Assembly (NCBI RefSeq): GCF_000422845.1
Contig: NZ_KE383934.1
Coordinates: 145,666 to 184,871, forward strand
Direction: 5' to 3'
DNA length: 39,206 nt
DNA from: Oceanobacter kriegii DSM 6294
GTDB taxonomy: Bacteria; Pseudomonadota; Gammaproteobacteria; Pseudomonadales; Oceanobacteraceae
Under the pieces are notes generated by a model. The model ran no database searches. It saw only the letters and a list, made by a program, of their open reading frames with translations, and was not told the origin of the DNA. Both the position numbers and the translations under genes were made by a program. Within the stretch, counting starts at the first letter, position 1; each line of letters starts with the position of its first letter. Shown piece after piece: positions 8,522 through 16,986 of this stretch.

Positions 8522-9253
8522 TCAGAGCGGGTGAATCTGATCAAACGAAGGCACGGCCATATGGCCTGGTTCTTCTGCAATCTCACCGTCTCGAATCAGC
8601 CAGCAGGTTTGCATTCCGGCGTCGCGGGCAGCATCCAGTTCGGCTTCGATATCCGACAGGAACAGCACTTCGTCGGCCTGTAAGCCGTCGATGTCCTGTT
8701 GCAGGGCGGCAAGGATATTGCGGTAGGAATCCGCTTGTTGCTTGTGGCCCACCTGAGTGTCGAAGTGACCGCTGAACAGCGGTAGCAGGTCGCCGTCCTG
8801 GCTGTAGCCAAAGAACAGTTGCTGGGCTTTCACAGAGCCGGACGAATACACGTACAACGCCAGACCTTGCTCTTTCCACTGCTTCAGACAGCGGGTGGCG
8901 TCGGCGTACATATGCGCCTGATAGTCACCGTTCTGGTAGCCCTCGGCCCAGATCAGTCCTTGCAGGGCTTTTAATGGCGTGGCTTTGCGGTCTTCGGCAA
9001 TCCAGTCGAGCAGGGTGTTGATGAGGGCGTCGGTGTCGGCACTCAGATCATCCAGCGACACTTCGCTGTCCGGCGCTTCGTCCAGCAGCAGCTGAGCGGT
9101 GGCCGCCAGTTGCTGTTGTACTTGCTCGTTGTTCTGGTTAGCCCGGACGTAACCGGACAGGTGTTCGGCCGCGTAGGGAAACAGCACTTCCTTCACAAAG
9201 GAAATGGACGAGGTGGTGCCTTCAACGTCGGTGAGGATTACCTTGATGGTCAT
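8522..9253 (-). CDS. mtnC: Enolase-phosphatase E1 (methionine salvage)
   Basis: A 243-residue HAD-superfamily enzyme. It converts 2,3-diketo-5-methylthiopentyl-1-phosphate to the acireductone through enolisation and dephosphorylation. The first HAD motif is LTDVEGTTSSISFVKEVLFP (nucleophile D9, acid E11). The serine motif is VYSSGSVKAQ and the last Mg-binding motif is LFLSDIEAELDAARDAGM, all in order. Last gene of the leftward mtnA-mtnB-mtnD-mtnC operon, 11 bases after mtnD. The product goes to MtnD. Confidence 0.96.
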   Translation of the reverse strand: MTIKVILTDVEGTTSSISFVKEVLFPYAAEHLSGYVRANQNNEQVQQQLAATAQLLLDEAPDSEVSLDDLSADTDALINTLLDWIAEDRKATPLKALQGLIWAEGYQNGDYQAHMYADATRCLKQWKEQGLALYVYSSGSVKAQQLFFGYSQDGDLLPLFSGHFDTQVGHKQQADSYRNILAALQQDIDGLQADEVLFLSDIEAELDAARDAGMQTCWLIRDGEIAEEPGHMAVPSFDQIHPL

Positions 9254-9264
9254 ACGTATTGGCC

Positions 9265-9834
9265 TCAGTTTTCCAGACGGTTAAAACGCTCGGCGATGGT
9301 GTCGCCGGTGTAGTTGGCAACCCAGCCTTCCGGGTTGTTGAACAGACGGATGGCGATAAAGCCCGGGTTTGGCCCCATGTCGAACCAGTGTGGGGTGTTG
9401 GCCGGTACAGAAATCAGGTCGCCCTGACGGCACAGCACTTCGTAGACCTTGTCTTCAATGTGCAGGCTGAACAGGCCTTCGCCGGCCACAAAGAAACGCA
9501 CTTCGGCTTCGCTGTGACGATGTTCGCTGAGGAATATCTGGCGCAGTTCGTCTTTTTTCGGGTTGCTGGCGTCGAGGCTGACAACGTCGACAGTTTGGTA
9601 GCCTTCTTCGTTAATCAGGCGGTCGATGTCGCTCTGGTAAGCAGCAATCACGTCTTCCTGCGCGGCACCGGGTGCCAGTTCGGCTTCGGTCTGCCATTTT
9701 TCAAAACGCACACCCACTTCGTTGAGTTTCTCGGCGATGCGGCTGTGTTCATCACTGGCAAACAGCAATTGGGTGGTGTCACGTTGCGGGTAAACCTTGA
9801 GGCTGGAATGGCCGATGCTTTCGATCAGGTCCAT
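9265..9834 (-). CDS. mtnD: Acireductone dioxygenase
   Basis: A cupin metalloenzyme that, with Fe(II), splits the acireductone to formate and the 2-oxo acid precursor of methionine. The metal site is visible as EHRHSEAEVRFFV plus the later histidine in TPHWFDMG. GVRFEKWQ and NPEGWVANYTGD are further family signatures. Homology begins at LKVYPQRD, so the ATG at 9834 (189 residues) is chosen. However, the frame is open to an ATG at 9957 preceded by a better ribosome site (AGAGGAC). That start would give 230 residues with an unusual Arg/Lys-rich 41-residue extension. Third in the operon. Confidence 0.92.
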   Translation of the reverse strand: MDLIESIGHSSLKVYPQRDTTQLLFASDEHSRIAEKLNEVGVRFEKWQTEAELAPGAAQEDVIAAYQSDIDRLINEEGYQTVDVVSLDASNPKKDELRQIFLSEHRHSEAEVRFFVAGEGLFSLHIEDKVYEVLCRQGDLISVPANTPHWFDMGPNPGFIAIRLFNNPEGWVANYTGDTIAERFNRLEN

Positions 9835-10065
9835 GTCGACTGAGTTAAGAGAGGACTGACGGTAGCGCAGAGGGCGAAGCTTTTGATGGCGGGTACGAAA
9901 GTCCTTGCGGGTAAGGCTCTGACGCATGAGGTATCTGGGCTTCGGTGGTGTTTTCATAGTGTCCTCTGGCTCGGTTGCGGTGCCATCTCATGGGGGCGGC
10001 ACATGGGCTGTGCCTTGTTGATTCTGTTTTCCGGCGGCTGTTTGCCACCGGGTTGGCCTGACAGC

Positions 10066-10695
10066 TCAGGCCAGTGCCATTCGTTTCATTTCCAGCTGGT
10101 AGCCAAACAGGTGCTCGAGGGCTTCCAGATGACGGAAACATTCCGCCAGATCACGGCCCCAGGTGTAAACCCCGTGGCCACGAATCAGGTAGGCATGACC
10201 TTGCTGGTGCTGCTGCATTCGCTGCTCGACCAGACCGGACAGGCGTTCGATATCCTGATCGTTGTCGAATACCGGAATCTCCATGCGGCATTCGTGGGTA
10301 GTCTGGCCAGCAAAGGCTTTCAGCAGTTCCCAACCTTCCAGCACCAGTATGTCGTCTTTAACGATGTGCGACAGTACCACGGCGTTGTGGCTGTGGGTGT
10401 GCAGCACCGCGCCAATGTTCTTATCGCGTTCGTACAGTTGGGTATGCAACAGGGTTTCGGCGCTGGGTTTGCCCGGAGTGTGAGGCTTGCCTTGCCAGTC
10501 GACCACCAGAATCTGCTCCGGAGTCAGCTCGCCTTTGTGCTTACCAGAGCTGGTCAGCGCACAGCACTGGTCGCTCAGGCGTACCGAATAGTTGGAGCTG
10601 GTGGCCGGCGACCAGTCGCGGTCGTACAGCAGTTTGCCGTACTTGCAGAGGTCTTCAGCCGCTTGCTGAAATACAGACGCTTCGAATTCGATCAT
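10066..10695 (-). CDS. mtnB: Methylthioribulose-1-phosphate dehydratase
   Basis: A 209-residue class II aldolase/adducin-family zinc enzyme. It dehydrates 5-methylthioribulose-1-phosphate to the diketo phosphate used by MtnC. Diagnostic segments: SNYSVR near residue 38, the zinc-binding HTHSHNAVVLS around 98–108, and YLIRGHGVYTWGRDLAEC near 170, where the third zinc histidine lies. The start has a CCGGAG ribosome site and lies 12 bases after the mtnA stop, so the two are cotranscribed. Confidence 0.95.
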   Translation of the reverse strand: MIEFEASVFQQAAEDLCKYGKLLYDRDWSPATSSNYSVRLSDQCCALTSSGKHKGELTPEQILVVDWQGKPHTPGKPSAETLLHTQLYERDKNIGAVLHTHSHNAVVLSHIVKDDILVLEGWELLKAFAGQTTHECRMEIPVFDNDQDIERLSGLVEQRMQQHQQGHAYLIRGHGVYTWGRDLAECFRHLEALEHLFGYQLEMKRMALA

Positions 10696-10707
10696 GACAA
10701 CTCCGGA

Positions 10708-11718
10708 TCAGCTGCGATTGAACAGTTCGGCCATGGCTTCGGTGGTTGGGTTACGAACGATGCCTTTTTCGGTAACGATAGCGTCAATCAGTTCGGCCGG
10801 AGTAACGTCGAACGACGGGTTGATGGCGTTGCAGCCCTCTGGCGCAATTTGCTTGCCCTGAATGCTGGTCACTTCCTGCATTGGGCGCTGCTCGATTGGA
10901 ATCAGATCGCCGGAGGCCAGTTCCATATCGAAGGTGGTGGTGGGTGCTACTACCATGAATTTCATGCCGTGGTGCTTGGCGTTTACGGCCAGGCTGTAGG
11001 TGCCAATCTTGTTGGCGACGTCGCCGTTGGCGGTGATGCGGTCGGCACCCACGATGACCCATTCTGGCTTTTCAGCACGGAACAGCTGGGCTGCGGCACC
11101 GTCGCATACCAGTGATACCGGAATGTCATCCTGCATCAGTTCCCACGCGGTCAGGCGAGCACCTTGCAGCCATGGGCGGGTTTCGCCGGCGTACACGTGC
11201 TGGATCTTGCCGTCGGCAAAGGCGGAACGGATCACGCCCAGTGCGGTACCGTGGCCGCCGGTGGCCAGTGCGCCCGTGTTGCAGTGTGTGTACACCTGCA
11301 CGCCGTCGGAAATCAGGCTGGCACCAAACTGCCCCATGGTGTGGTTGGCCTGGATGTCTTCTTCATGAATCTTGCGGGCTTCCGCCAACAGGGTTTGGCC
11401 GTCGCTGGTGTTCAGCGACGCCATACGCTCCAACGCCCAGAACAGGTTCACCGCGGTCGGGCGGGATTCCGCCAGTACCTTATAGGCTTCGGCCAGATCA
11501 CGACCCGCCAGTGCATCCAGCGCGTAACCGTAGGCGGCGCTGATACCAATGGCCGGTGCGCCACGTACCACCATCTCGCGGATGGCATCGGCGGTTTCAG
11601 CAGCGGTTTTGCATTCAATCATGCTGTGTTCGTGAGGCAGCACACGCTGATCAAGCAGGAACAAGGACTGCTGACGCCATTCGATGGCTACAACCTGGGA
11701 CTGGGAAGACTGGGACAT
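10708..11718 (-). CDS. mtnA: Methylthioribose-1-phosphate isomerase
   Basis: First gene of the methionine-salvage operon; isomerises 5-methylthioribose-1-phosphate to the ribulose form. The eIF2B-alpha-like fold is shown by [13 protein letters not shown], the catalytic cysteine segment [13 protein letters not shown] and the acid segment [18 protein letters not shown]. The C-terminal [20 protein letters not shown] is also typical. The ATG at 11718 starts MSQSSQSQ; a TTG at 11739 would add seven residues. No mtnK is visible, so the phosphorylated substrate probably comes from an MtnP-type phosphorylase encoded elsewhere. pgi lies upstream on the same strand, 349 bases away. Confidence 0.96.
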   Translation of the reverse strand: MSQSSQSQVVAIEWRQQSLFLLDQRVLPHEHSMIECKTAAETADAIREMVVRGAPAIGISAAYGYALDALAGRDLAEAYKVLAESRPTAVNLFWALERMASLNTSDGQTLLAEARKIHEEDIQANHTMGQFGASLISDGVQVYTHCNTGALATGGHGTALGVIRSAFADGKIQHVYAGETRPWLQGARLTAWELMQDDIPVSLVCDGAAAQLFRAEKPEWVIVGADRITANGDVANKIGTYSLAVNAKHHGMKFMVVAPTTTFDMELASGDLIPIEQRPMQEVTSIQGKQIAPEGCNAINPSFDVTPAELIDAIVTEKGIVRNPTTEAMAELFNRS

Positions 11719-12067
11719 GGCGGCGGGTTTCCGAAGCAATGAACGACAAAAAAGTATAGATAACGCGACGCCGGGAAACGGGCATCAGAAAGCGCCGCAT
11801 TCTAGCGCGAAATGGCAGGGGTGTCGTTAATGTTGCAGGGTGTCGGGAGTGGTGCGGGCCGCGCAGGCTCGGGGGGGGGGCGGGTAGGAGGGATGTGATG
11901 TAGGAGCAGGCTTGCCTGCGATGGTGCAGTTGGTACGGGTAGTGTAGAGGGTGCAGGTGGTGGGCACGAGTGCCCACCTTGTTTGTTGTGGGAGGTAGCT
12001 TGCTGCCGATGGTTTATCGAGAGCAAGCTCTCTCCCACAATATTTGTCCAGACGCCAGACGAAACGC
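11719..12067. other. pgi–mtnA intergenic region with a G10 tract and REP-like palindromes
   Basis: No gene is seen. From left to right it has the presumed mtnA promoter area (TAGAAT and TATACT boxes on the - strand, unproven) and a run of ten G (11871–11880). Next is a TGTAGGAGCAGGCTTGCCTGC unit (11900–11920), then a perfect palindrome GGTGGGCAC GA GTGCCCACC (11959–11978). Last is a long inverted repeat whose ends are TTGTGGGAG and CTCCCACAA (11986–12040). The last element lies just past the pgi stop and may limit read-through. Confidence 0.6.
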
Positions 12068-13726
12068 TTACAACTGCGATTGCATATCGTGGAAGGCGCG
12101 TACCAGGCCGTTGGTGGAGCCATCGAAGTGTTCTGGAATCTGGTCGCTTTCCAGTGCCGACAGCACCTTGCCGCCCAGCTGTTTGCCCAGTTCCACACCC
12201 CATTGGTCAAACGAGTTGATGCCCCAGATCATGCCTTGGGCGGCGACCTTGTGCTCGTACAGGGCAATCAATGCGCCCACCACTTGTGGGGTGGCTTTCG
12301 GGAAGTACAGGGTGTTGCTTGGGCGGTTGCCTTGAATCACTTTCTGGCGCGCCAGCACCATGGCTTCGGCTTCGCTCATGCCACCATTCACCAGCTCTTC
12401 CACGGCTTCGGCTTCAGATTTGCCTTGCAGCAGCGCCTGACTTTGGCTCAGGCAGTTGGAGACCAGCATAGCGTGGAAGTTGTCGATCGGGTTGTGGCTG
12501 CACATCGGCATGATGAAGTCGCACGGCGAGAAGTGGGTGCCCTGGTGCAGCAGCTGGTGGAAAGCGTGCTGGCCGTTGGTGCCAACGCCGCCCCAGATCA
12601 CTGGCCCGGTGTTGTAGTCGACCTTTTGGCCATCGAGGGTGATGGATTTGCCGTTGCTCTCCATGTCCAGCTGTTGCAGGTGGGCTGGCAGCGAGCGCAG
12701 GTAGTGGTCGTACGGCAAAATCGCGTGGGAGTTCACGCCAAAGAAGTTGACGTACCAGACACCCAGCAAGGCCATCAGCACCGGCATGTTTTGCTCCAGC
12801 GGGGCAGTGCGGAAGTGTTCGTCCATTTCATGGGCGCCGCGTAGCAGGTCGCGGAAGTTGTCGATGCCAATCGCCAATGCCAGCGGTAAGCCAATGGCTG
12901 ACCACAGTGAGTATCGACCGCCCACCCAGTCCCACATCGGGAAGATGTTTTCTTCGGCAATACCAAATTCAACCGCTTTTTCGACGTTGGAAGATACCGC
13001 GGTGAAGTGTTTGCTCAGGTGCTCTTCCAGGCCGCCGTTGCGCAGGAACCACTCGCGGCAAGCCAGCGCATTTTTCAGGGTTTCCTGGGTGCCGAACGAT
13101 TTCGACTGAATAATAAACAGCGTGGTGGCCGGATTCAGACGTTTGAGAATCTCGGTAATGTGGGTGCCGTCGATGTTGGCCAGGTAATGAATGTTCAGGC
13201 CGCTGTCCCAGTAGGGCTTCAGGGCGCTGGAAGCCAGTTTTGGGCCGAGGAAGGAGCCGCCAATACCAATGGAAACCACGTCGGTAAATGGCTGGTTGTT
13301 GTAACCGCGCCATTGGTTACGGCGGATTTTCCAGCAGAACTCTTCCATGCGGGATACGGTTTCACGAATCTCCGGCATGATGTCTTCGCCGTCGACCATG
13401 ATCTGACGGTCGCTGAAGTTACGCAGGGCGGTGTGCAGGGCCGGGCGGTTCTCGCTGCGGTTAATGGCTTCGCCGCTGAACATGGCGTGGATTTGTTCGG
13501 GCAGGTCGCGTTGCTCGGCCAGTTGCAGCAGCAGCTCCATGGTGTCGCGGGTCACCCGGTTTTTGGAGTAATCCAGGCTCAGGCCTGCGGCTTCTGCGTG
13601 AAAGTGTTCGAAGCGATTTGGGTCTTTCTTGAACCAATCCAGCATGTGCTCGTTGCCGACGGTTTGGTGGTGCTGCTGGAGGGCTTTCCAGATATCTGAC
13701 TGAATCAGGCTGCTTGCCAGAGTCAT
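12068..13726 (-). CDS. pgi: Glucose-6-phosphate isomerase
   Basis: Interconverts glucose-6-phosphate and fructose-6-phosphate in the cytoplasm. The 552-residue length is that of the bacterial/eukaryotic long PGI. Family signatures are intact: GIGGSFLGPKLAS near residue 155, WDWVGGRYSLWSAIGLPLAL, the GGVGTNGQHAFHQLLHQGT segment with catalytic histidine, and the lysine in the C-terminal GVELGKQL region. The ATG at 13726 is chosen for its AAGGAAG ribosome site five bases upstream; the frame is open further back to 13807. It keeps its known Pseudomonas neighbour panD upstream. Confidence 0.97.
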   Translation of the reverse strand: MTLASSLIQSDIWKALQQHHQTVGNEHMLDWFKKDPNRFEHFHAEAAGLSLDYSKNRVTRDTMELLLQLAEQRDLPEQIHAMFSGEAINRSENRPALHTALRNFSDRQIMVDGEDIMPEIRETVSRMEEFCWKIRRNQWRGYNNQPFTDVVSIGIGGSFLGPKLASSALKPYWDSGLNIHYLANIDGTHITEILKRLNPATTLFIIQSKSFGTQETLKNALACREWFLRNGGLEEHLSKHFTAVSSNVEKAVEFGIAEENIFPMWDWVGGRYSLWSAIGLPLALAIGIDNFRDLLRGAHEMDEHFRTAPLEQNMPVLMALLGVWYVNFFGVNSHAILPYDHYLRSLPAHLQQLDMESNGKSITLDGQKVDYNTGPVIWGGVGTNGQHAFHQLLHQGTHFSPCDFIMPMCSHNPIDNFHAMLVSNCLSQSQALLQGKSEAEAVEELVNGGMSEAEAMVLARQKVIQGNRPSNTLYFPKATPQVVGALIALYEHKVAAQGMIWGINSFDQWGVELGKQLGGKVLSALESDQIPEHFDGSTNGLVRAFHDMQSQL

Positions 13727-14130
13727 AGTGCTTCCTTGGGATTTTTGAATTCTCTTTTGGTCGTCGGCCAGTATACGAGAGCGGCCGGTATGGCCGCAAA
13801 AGCCCATGGGCTCTGGGATTGGATGACACCGCTGTCATTGGCAAAAAGATGAAAAATAAAGGGTTTGGCTGGGTTTTGTAGATCGGGAAGTTTGTAGGAG
13901 CGGATTTATCCGTGAGTGTGGGGTGAAGATGGGCGCAAGCGCACCATCCTATGCATACGTTGCTGTTCGTGGATTTGGGAATAAAATCCTGCTGCATAAC
14001 ATTCGATAGGATGGGCACTCGTGCCCATCAGCGGTAAACAAAGCCCACAAACAAAAACAGCCAGTGGCGTTACGCGCACTGGCTGTTGGGTCATTGGCTG
14101 AATGCCAATGCGGCAAGGTTGTTACTGAAA
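13727..14130. other. panD–pgi intergenic region with REP-like units
   Basis: No gene is seen. It contains a TGTAGGAGCGGATTTATCCG unit (about 13894–13913) and a palindrome GATGGGCGCAAGCGCACCATC (13929–13949). Further on is GGATGGGCACTCGTGCCCATC (14009–14029), then the panD terminator. The pgi promoter should lie in the left part but cannot be placed with confidence. Confidence 0.6.
14051..14087 (-). terminator. Rho-independent terminator of panD
   Basis: On the - strand the 11-base stem AACAGCCAGTG/CACTGGCTGTT encloses a 10-base loop and is followed by TTTTTG. Confidence 0.9.
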
Positions 14131-14511
14131 TCAGGCAACCTGTACCGGAATGTCGAAGCTGGTGTGGCTGACGCTGTTGTCTTCGTTCATGTACAGCATT
14201 TTCGGCTTGAAGGTTTCCAGCTCTTTCTCATCGTAGTTGCCGTACGCGGCAATGATGATCTTGTCGCCAACGTCTGCCAGACGGGCAGCAGCACCGTTGA
14301 CAGAAATAATTCCGGAGCCGTCTTCGCCACGAATGATGTAGGTGGTGAAACGGTTGCCGTTGGTGATGTTGTAAATCTGGATCTGTTCGAATTCGCGCAG
14401 GCCAGTCATTTCCAGCAGCGCACCGTCGATGGCACAAGAGCCTTCGTAATCCAGTACTGAGTGTGTAACGCGCGCCTGATGGATTTTGGCTTTCAACATA
14501 ATGGACTGCAT
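14131..14511 (-). CDS. panD: Aspartate 1-decarboxylase proenzyme
   Basis: Makes beta-alanine from aspartate for pantothenate synthesis. The 126-residue proenzyme self-cleaves between G24 and S25 (DYEGSCAID), leaving a pyruvoyl group on the alpha chain. That site, the [12 protein letters not shown] start, [10 protein letters not shown] and the [20 protein letters not shown] core are all present. The ATG at 14511 follows an AGGGG ribosome site; the open frame extends upstream to 14649 without homology. It lies 137 bases after panC, with a large inverted repeat between them, so it may be separately controlled although all three pan genes share a strand. Confidence 0.96.
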   Translation of the reverse strand: MQSIMLKAKIHQARVTHSVLDYEGSCAIDGALLEMTGLREFEQIQIYNITNGNRFTTYIIRGEDGSGIISVNGAAARLADVGDKIIIAAYGNYDEKELETFKPKMLYMNEDNSVSHTSFDIPVQVA

Positions 14512-14588
14512 GCGAACCCCTTTTTTATAAGTCTCTTCGGTTTGACGATTCCGGTTCTGGCTGTTGCTGTCAGGCCCATGACACCGGT

Positions 14589-14638
14589 CGCCCCCTTGTT
14601 TTTTCTGATCAATTATTGATCCGTTTTCAAAGGGGGCG
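14589..14638 (-). promoter_or_regulatory. Long inverted repeat in the panC–panD spacer
   Basis: CGCCCCCTT (14589–14597) pairs with AAGGGGGCG (14630–14638), enclosing an inner GATCAATTATTGATC palindrome at 14608–14622. On the - strand it starts about 10 bases past the panC stop and lies 78 bases before panD. There is no clean T tract on the far side, so it may be a weak terminator or an RNA-stability or regulatory element in the panD leader. Confidence 0.6.
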
Positions 14639-14648
14639 TGAGTATGCA

Positions 14649-15515
14649 CTAATCGTTTTTGGTGATCAATGTTACGGAAATGTTGTCGATCAAGCGGGCT
14701 TTGCCAAGGAACGCGGCCCCCAGAATCACCAGCTTGTCACCCACTTTGGGGGCGTCGGCAATGCTCAGGTTGGCAGCATGGCGCACTTCCAGGTAATCGG
14801 GTTTGAAGCCGGCTGCTAGCAGTTGCTGTTCGGCGGCGGCAATCAACTCAGCCAAAGGCTGCTGCTGTTGCAGGCCGTTGCCGATGGCCGTCAAGGCCTG
14901 ATACAGAGCCGGTGCCGCTTCGCGCTCGGACTCGGTCAGATAGCCATTACGAGAGCTCAGTGCCAGACCGTCGGTGGCCCGGGCGGTGGGCACGGCGACG
15001 ATGGTCAGCGGCATATTGAGGTCGGCGACCATTTTGCGAATCACCGCGACTTGCTGGAAGTCTTTCTCACCGAAAAAGGCGAGGTCTGGCTGCACCATGT
15101 TGAACAGCTTGGTGACCACAGTGGCTACGCCGTCGAAGTGACCCGGACGGCTGCCGCCGCACAAACCTTCAGACACGCCCGGTACGCTGACCGTGCTCTG
15201 GATTGCCTGACCGGCAGGGTACATTTCGTCGACATCCGGCGCGAACAGCAGGTCGCAGTCGGCGCTGACCAGTTGCTCCTGATCGGCTGTCAGGGTGCGC
15301 GGGTAACGCTCAAGATCGCTCTTGTCGTTGAACTGCAGCGGGTTAACGAAAATGCTGGCAACGGTAAAGCAGTCTTGCTGTTTGGAGGCCTTGATCAGGC
15401 TGATGTGGCCAGCGTGCAAATTGCCCATGGTGGGCACAAAGCCGATGTCTTTACCGGCTTTGCGAGCAGCACGAATTTCCGCCCGCAAGGCGGCCACAGT
15501 ATGAATGGTTTTCAT
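14649..15515 (-). CDS. panC: Pantothenate synthetase
   Basis: Joins pantoate and beta-alanine to pantothenate with ATP. The 288-residue protein has the HIGH-type nucleotide motif in [10 protein letters not shown] (residues 28–37), then SIFVNPLQF and [18 protein letters not shown], and the C-terminal RLIDNI, as in E. coli PanC. Its ATG overlaps the panB stop as ATGA (15513–15516), so it is translationally coupled to panB. Confidence 0.97.
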   Translation of the reverse strand: MKTIHTVAALRAEIRAARKAGKDIGFVPTMGNLHAGHISLIKASKQQDCFTVASIFVNPLQFNDKSDLERYPRTLTADQEQLVSADCDLLFAPDVDEMYPAGQAIQSTVSVPGVSEGLCGGSRPGHFDGVATVVTKLFNMVQPDLAFFGEKDFQQVAVIRKMVADLNMPLTIVAVPTARATDGLALSSRNGYLTESEREAAPALYQALTAIGNGLQQQQPLAELIAAAEQQLLAAGFKPDYLEVRHAANLSIADAPKVGDKLVILGAAFLGKARLIDNISVTLITKND

Positions 15516-16321
15516 CAGGCGAACTCATGCTCCGCAGATGGAAATGCGCCACTGCGAACTTCGTCGCCGTAGGCTTGCAAGGCTTGCTGAACGGTGCGGC
15601 CTTCGGTCATGTAGTTTTTGACGAAGCGGGCAACGCGACCGGTGTGTAGGCCCAGCATGTCGTGGATCACCAGCACCTGGGCGTCGGTGTCCTTGCCCGC
15701 ACCAATACCAATTACAGGCACGCTGACGGCTTCGGTGACACGCTTGGCCAAACCGGACGGCACGCATTCCAGCAGAATGATGTCGGCACCGGCGTCGGCC
15801 AGGGTAATGGCAGCGTTTACCAGTGCGTCAGCACGTTCCTGATCACGGCCCTGAACGCGGTAGCCACCCAGCTTGTTAACCGCCTGAGGCGTCAGGCCCA
15901 GATGCGCACACACGGGCACACCTTGCTGCGCCAGCACGCTGATCAGCGGTGCCAGCCATTCGTCGCCTTCAATCTTGACCATGTGGGCACCGGCTTGCAT
16001 CACGGCGCGGGCAGCTTCCAGACCAGCTTCGACGGTGCCGTAGCTCATGAACGGCAGGTCGGTCATGATGAATGCCGGAGTTTCGGAACGTTGGTTACCA
16101 CGGGCCACACAACGGGTGTGGTAAGCCATTTCTTCGAGCGATACCGGCAGTGTGCTGTCGTTGCCCTGCAATACCATGCCGAGGGAATCGCCAACCAGCA
16201 GGCACTCGATGCCTGCGTCAGCGGCCAGCTGCGCGAATGTCGAGTCATAGGCAGTGAGGACTGCAAACTTCTCCTGTTTGGCTTTGCGGCCTTGCAGGGA
16301 TTTCAGATTGACTGGGGACAT
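15515..16321 (-). CDS. panB: 3-methyl-2-oxobutanoate hydroxymethyltransferase
   Basis: First step of pantoate synthesis: transfers a hydroxymethyl group from methylene-tetrahydrofolate to ketoisovalerate. The 268-residue TIM-barrel protein shows [19 protein letters not shown], the metal-binding [18 protein letters not shown], and the [10 protein letters not shown] and [20 protein letters not shown] signatures. The ATG at 16321 has a GGGAGAG ribosome site. It is 170 bases downstream of folK, which makes a folate precursor, a functional fit with the cofactor used here. Confidence 0.97.
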   Translation of the reverse strand: MSPVNLKSLQGRKAKQEKFAVLTAYDSTFAQLAADAGIECLLVGDSLGMVLQGNDSTLPVSLEEMAYHTRCVARGNQRSETPAFIMTDLPFMSYGTVEAGLEAARAVMQAGAHMVKIEGDEWLAPLISVLAQQGVPVCAHLGLTPQAVNKLGGYRVQGRDQERADALVNAAITLADAGADIILLECVPSGLAKRVTEAVSVPVIGIGAGKDTDAQVLVIHDMLGLHTGRVARFVKNYMTEGRTVQQALQAYGDEVRSGAFPSAEHEFA

Positions 16322-16491
16322 TGTTCTCTCCCGGTGCTCCAGCTCAGATTTGTGGTCGCTTATGGTGCGGATTGGTGCCAGCAAGTCAATATTACCTTGG
16401 TAATTTTCCTTGGAAGGCAATGATGTCGGTGGTTATTTGATCGACAGTTAACGCACTTGGGCGCGATTGACGAGTTAAAGGAAGGAATCTT

Positions 16492-16986
16492 TCAGATATC
16501 CGGCCGGCCCATGATCACCAGCTCATCCTGGTCTGCCAGTCGTTCGGCGTGTTGCTGCACGCGGTTGCCGTCGGCCAGCATCAGCGCCGGGGCCAGTTCG
16601 GCCAGCGGCAGCATGACAAACAGGCGGTTGGTCATTTCAACATGCGGTACGGTCAAGCGCTCGCTGTCGATGCGCTGGTCTTCGACCAGCAGGATATCAA
16701 TGTCCAGTGTGCGCTCACCCCAGCGGCGCAGTCTCACCCGACCCTGACCATTTTCGATGGCTTGCAGGGCGTCCAGCAAGTCCAGCGGCTGAAGGTCGGT
16801 CTCGATGCAGGCAACGGCATTCACATAGTCCGGCTGATCCTGTGGGCCAACCGGCTTGCTGCGATAAAACGACGAGTAGCCCGTCAGGGTGATATCCGGG
16901 TGCTGTTTGAGGGTTTCCAGACAGGTTTGCAGCTGCTGGTATGGCTCATTGAGGTTGGCACCCAGCCCGAGGTAACAGCGGATCAT
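16492..16986 (-). CDS. folK: 2-amino-4-hydroxy-6-hydroxymethyldihydropteridine diphosphokinase
   Basis: Pyrophosphorylates the pterin precursor of folate. The 164-residue protein has the YLGLGANL start, the FYRSKPVGPQDQPDYVNAVA segment and the RRWGERTLDIDILL signature with the catalytic aspartates. The start overlaps the end of pcnB by four bases (ATGA), the same pcnB-folK coupling known in other gammaproteobacteria. Confidence 0.96.
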   Translation of the reverse strand: MIRCYLGLGANLNEPYQQLQTCLETLKQHPDITLTGYSSFYRSKPVGPQDQPDYVNAVACIETDLQPLDLLDALQAIENGQGRVRLRRWGERTLDIDILLVEDQRIDSERLTVPHVEMTNRLFVMLPLAELAPALMLADGNRVQQHAERLADQDELVIMGRPDI

